Below the pieces are notes generated by a model. That model was not told the origin of the DNA. It searched no databases and was given only the letters and a program-made list of their open reading frames with translations. Shown in pieces: positions 4,964 to 7,387 of a DNA stretch of 7,387 nucleotides. The DNA is taken from the NCBI GenBank assembly GCA_002413075.1, contig DHWG01000184.1, positions 1 to 7,387 of the forward strand. Reading direction: 5' to 3'. Both the position numbers and the translations under genes were made by a program. Within the stretch, counting starts at the first letter, position 1; every line of letters starts with the position of its first letter. The DNA is from Desulfosporosinus sp. UBA5188. GTDB taxonomy: Bacteria > Bacillota > Desulfitobacteriia > Desulfitobacteriales > Desulfitobacteriaceae.

Positions 4964-6127
4964 ATGCGTTTAACAGATATAGCGCTTCAGAACTTAAGCC
5001 GCCGTAAAATGCGTTCTGCTTTGTTGGTTCTCAGTGTTGTAATCGGAGTAGCTTCGATTATCTTCCTCTTTACGACAACCCAAGCCATGAAAGAAGATGT
5101 CGCCAATAAACTTGATCAATACGGCTCTAATATCCTCATCCTTCCTGACACAGGGGAGGCCATGACCTTTGGTGGCATAACAATCGAAGCCCCAACTCAG
5201 GCCAAAGAACTAGACATGTCCCTTATTCCTCTTATGAAAACCATTAAGAATAGCGAAACTTTAGCCACAATAGCTCCCAAACTTTTAGTAGACACTAAGA
5301 TCAACGGACAAGATATTCTCTTACTCGGAGTCAATTTTCCTCAGGAACTACACCTTAAAAAATGGTGGAAACTCAGCGGTCTCGATAAAAACCAACTCCC
5401 CTCTAGCAACGAAGTTCTCTTAGGGAGTGACGTTGCTCGTACGCTCGGCCTGAGCCCTAAACAAACTATAACCATCAAAGGCCAGGACTTCAGAGTGGCA
5501 GGGATCATCCAACCCACCGGTTCAGCTGACAATGACCAAGCTGTGTTTATCGACTTGGCAATACTCCAACAGCTGGCAAATCGACCAAACGCCATCAGTC
5601 TCATAGAAGCAGCCGCTTTTTGCTATACCTGTCCGATCGATGAGGTAACTCAACAGTTAAGGACAATACTGCCCAATACCAAGGTCACAGCTCTAAGATC
5701 TACCTTAGAATCTCGAAATACTACGATAAATAAGTTCAACCTATTTGCTAGAAGCGTTTCTTTGATTCTCTTCCTGGCCAGTAGCCTAGTCATAACTATG
5801 ACAATGAAGTCCTCTGTTGAGGAACGAACCCGAGAAATTGGGATCTTGCGAGCTATCGGTTTTCGCAAACGCCACATCCTCCAAATCGTTCTTAGTGAAG
5901 CAGGTTTCTTAAGCATTTTGGGGGGACTATTGGGTTACCTTCTTGGAATGGGTACGGCAGTGAGCTTCGGATCCGTTTTGGTCAAAGCTCAGGTTCAAAT
6001 TCCTTGGCAATCTAATTTACTCGTCTATGCTTTAGGGGGATCTCTTTTAATTGGTCTATTAGCAAGTCTATATCCGGCTTGGAAAGCAACGCGGCTTGAT
6101 CCGACTGAATCTTTGCGTTATATGTGA
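4964..6127 (+). CDS. FtsX/MacB-type ABC permease with extracytoplasmic CxxC
   Basis: The start ATG follows the ATPase stop by 13 nt, with a purine-rich GGGGGAAAAG RBS. The product has 387 residues and MacB topology: helix 1 (about 18-40), an extracytoplasmic domain (about 41-260), then three helices (262-282, 310-335, 352-372). The FtsX core includes EERTREIGILRAIGF (286-300), the coupling region that contacts the ATPase, and the terminal RLDPTESLRYM. The unusual trait is C220-Y-T-C223-P in the outer domain. These are the only cysteines, and the paralogue downstream has none. The CxxC could be a redox switch or a metal site fed by the polyferredoxin and DUF2318 proteins; this is inference. 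It probably forms a heterodimer with the next permease. Confidence 0.93.
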   Translation: MRLTDIALQNLSRRKMRSALLVLSVVIGVASIIFLFTTTQAMKEDVANKLDQYGSNILILPDTGEAMTFGGITIEAPTQAKELDMSLIPLMKTIKNSETLATIAPKLLVDTKINGQDILLLGVNFPQELHLKKWWKLSGLDKNQLPSSNEVLLGSDVARTLGLSPKQTITIKGQDFRVAGIIQPTGSADNDQAVFIDLAILQQLANRPNAISLIEAAAFCYTCPIDEVTQQLRTILPNTKVTALRSTLESRNTTINKFNLFARSVSLILFLASSLVITMTMKSSVEERTREIGILRAIGFRKRHILQIVLSEAGFLSILGGLLGYLLGMGTAVSFGSVLVKAQVQIPWQSNLLVYALGGSLLIGLLASLYPAWKATRLDPTESLRYM

Positions 6128-6169
6128 TCTCAGACTTACATTATGAGATTCCAGACGTGAAGCTTGAAA

Positions 6170-6181
6170 TCGAACTTCGGA
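6170..6181. promoter_or_regulatory. Intergenic dyad TCGAACTTCGGA (copy 2)
   Basis: This matches the copy at 3480-3491 at 11 of 12 bases, differing only in the centre of the CGAA-N-TTCG palindrome. It ends 9 nt before the AGGAGG of the second permease gene. No known regulator is assigned. Confidence 0.2.
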
Positions 6182-6201
6182 CATCTATATAGGAGGAAAA
6201 C

Positions 6202-7338
6202 ATGACTTTAACGGATATCGCTATCCAAAACTTACGACGACGTAAAGGGAAAACCACCTTTTTACTTCTAACGTTCATATTGGTGATTGGCATAACTGTC
6301 ACAATGAATACGTTGGCTCAAAGCATGCAAAACGATTTACAGAAAAGTTTAACCCAATATGGTGCCAATGTCGTAATTACTCCCAAGTCTGAACATTTCA
6401 CACTCAGCTACGGTGGCCTCTCCGTCTCCGGCGTTAATTATGAAATTAAACGTTTAAGCGCTGACGTTTTATCTACAATTCAAAACAGCCAAGACCTTCA
6501 CATCAGCGGAATCACTCCAAAAATTATTGGTTCTGTCGCGGGGATTAATAAACGTTATCTCATCATCGGAGTAGACTTCCCCAGTGAACTGAAAATGAAA
6601 CCATGGTGGCATATTAAAGGACGACAGCCCGGTGACCGAGAAGTAATTATCGGTTCGGACCTTGCCCATAAAGAAACTTTAGTCATTGGGAGTACTTTAG
6701 AACTCAATCACCAGAACTATAGCGTTGTCGGGGTGATGCAGGTAACAGGCGGCTCGGAAGACAATGGAGTTTTTACGAATTTTAGGACGTCTAGAACCAT
6801 TACTGGAATAGACTCATGGTCCATGATCGAACTCAATACGGCCCAACCGGGTATAATGGCAACCCGCTTAAGGGAACTCTTGCCAGAGGCAAAAGTCGCA
6901 GAAATATCCCAACTGGTTCAGGGAACCAAAGAGAGTGTTGACCGCTTTTCTAATTTCTCCTTACTAACTTCCACTTTATTAGGAGTTATCGGGGTTTTGA
7001 TTATATTGGTTACGACGACAGGTAACATCAATGACCGAATCTCAGAAATTGGGATTTTCCGAGCCATTGGTTTTCGCAGACGCCATATTCTTTCTATTTT
7101 AATCCGGGAGATCGTCCTAGTTAGCCTTGCTGGAGGAGTTCTCGGATACCTCTTAGGGGAGCTGACCCCCACTTTACTCGCTCCACTGGCTTTCCAAAAA
7201 ACTATAACGTTTCAATTCCATCCCTTGATGGCTTTGGTTGCAGTAAGCACCTCTGTCTTAATCGGAATTGTCTCTATTATTTTCCCGGCTAGGCAGGCAG
7301 TTCAGCTCGATCCGTTAGTAGCACTTGCCTATATTTAA
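6202..7338 (+). CDS. FtsX/MacB-type ABC permease, paralogue of the upstream permease
   Basis: The start ATG has AGGAGG (6191-6196) 5 nt upstream and lies 74 nt after the first permease gene. The product has 378 residues with the same layout: helix 1 (about 18-38), outer domain (about 39-250), helices near 252-272, 301-325 and 342-362. Shared stretches with the first permease include the N-terminal LTDIA-x-QNL, KxWW in the outer domain, EIGI-x-RAIGFR-x-RHIL (282-296) and the LDP near the C-terminus, so the pair arose by duplication. The coupling region is kept but the CxxC of the first permease is absent; this protein has no cysteine. Two unequal permeases with one ATPase imply a heterodimeric transporter, as in cj1661/cj1662 of Campylobacter. 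Substrate unknown; metal handling inferred from neighbours. Confidence 0.93.
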   Translation: MTLTDIAIQNLRRRKGKTTFLLLTFILVIGITVTMNTLAQSMQNDLQKSLTQYGANVVITPKSEHFTLSYGGLSVSGVNYEIKRLSADVLSTIQNSQDLHISGITPKIIGSVAGINKRYLIIGVDFPSELKMKPWWHIKGRQPGDREVIIGSDLAHKETLVIGSTLELNHQNYSVVGVMQVTGGSEDNGVFTNFRTSRTITGIDSWSMIELNTAQPGIMATRLRELLPEAKVAEISQLVQGTKESVDRFSNFSLLTSTLLGVIGVLIILVTTTGNINDRISEIGIFRAIGFRRRHILSILIREIVLVSLAGGVLGYLLGELTPTLLAPLAFQKTITFQFHPLMALVAVSTSVLIGIVSIIFPARQAVQLDPLVALAYI

Positions 7339-7387
7339 AGTTATAAATTCACTTGATAGTTTTCATAATAAGATATTCAACTTATAT
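7339..7387. other. Downstream flank, no feature seen
   Basis: The last 49 bases are AT-rich. They show no start codon with an RBS, no clear hairpin and no promoter pair, so whether the operon continues cannot be judged. Confidence 0.5.

Noticed and set aside
5341..5916. Minus-strand open frames under the first permease gene
   Set aside because: They are shadows of a well-supported permease gene, with no RBS or recognisable domain.
1..7387. CRISPR array, tRNA or rRNA genes
   Set aside because: No regularly spaced direct repeats, cloverleaf-like segments or rRNA motifs were seen on reading the window.

Overview
The window looks like chromosomal DNA of a low-to-mid GC anaerobic Firmicute. Sulfate-reducing or dehalorespiring Peptococcaceae such as Desulfosporosinus or Desulfitobacterium are my best guess. 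The basis is strong AGGAGG-type ribosome binding sites, frequent GTG starts, compact operons, one convincing sigma-54 promoter and the mix of gene families. The genus is inferred from style, not from a database match. All supported genes are on the + strand.

Left part (1-1214): three methionine-rich reading frames. The first is cut by the window edge and is built from eight 13-residue Met-rich tandem repeats. It is followed by a hairpin terminator. The second is a secreted Met-rich protein (528-974). The third is a 63-residue Met/Cys/His protein with no signal peptide (1023-1214). None belongs to a family I can name; their common trait suggests soft-metal, most plausibly Cu(I), binding.

Middle (1215-1509): about 295 bases without a credible gene. 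They hold a 64-nt near-perfect palindrome with 5-bp flanking direct repeats (a candidate miniature mobile element), a small dyad, and a sigma-54 promoter (GG-N10-GC) about 30 nt ahead of the next gene's RBS.

Right part (1510-7338): a six-gene run. It encodes a membrane-anchored YtkA/FixH-like protein with a Met-rich insertion, a multi-cysteine membrane polyferredoxin of the NapH/NosR/CcoG type, a membrane-tethered DUF2318 (FtrD-like) protein, and a MacB-type ABC module of one ATPase and two paralogous FtsX/MacB permeases. A structured terminator or attenuator separates the redox half from the ABC half.

The set resembles the accessory part of the P19/Ftr1 ferrous-iron systems (Campylobacter cj1658-cj1665, Yersinia and E. 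coli Fet/Flp, Bordetella and Brucella FtrABCD). There a metal-binding periplasmic protein works with a permease, a polyferredoxin or DUF2318 protein and a two-permease ABC unit. No Ftr1 permease or P19 protein is visible here; the Met-rich YtkA-like protein occupies the position of the metal-binding component. Working model, inferred: Met-rich extracytoplasmic proteins bind Cu(I) or a related metal, the polyferredoxin and DUF2318 protein supply electrons or handle redox state outside the membrane, and the ABC unit powers uptake, release or mechanical transfer. Sigma-54 and an unseen activator would switch the operon on.
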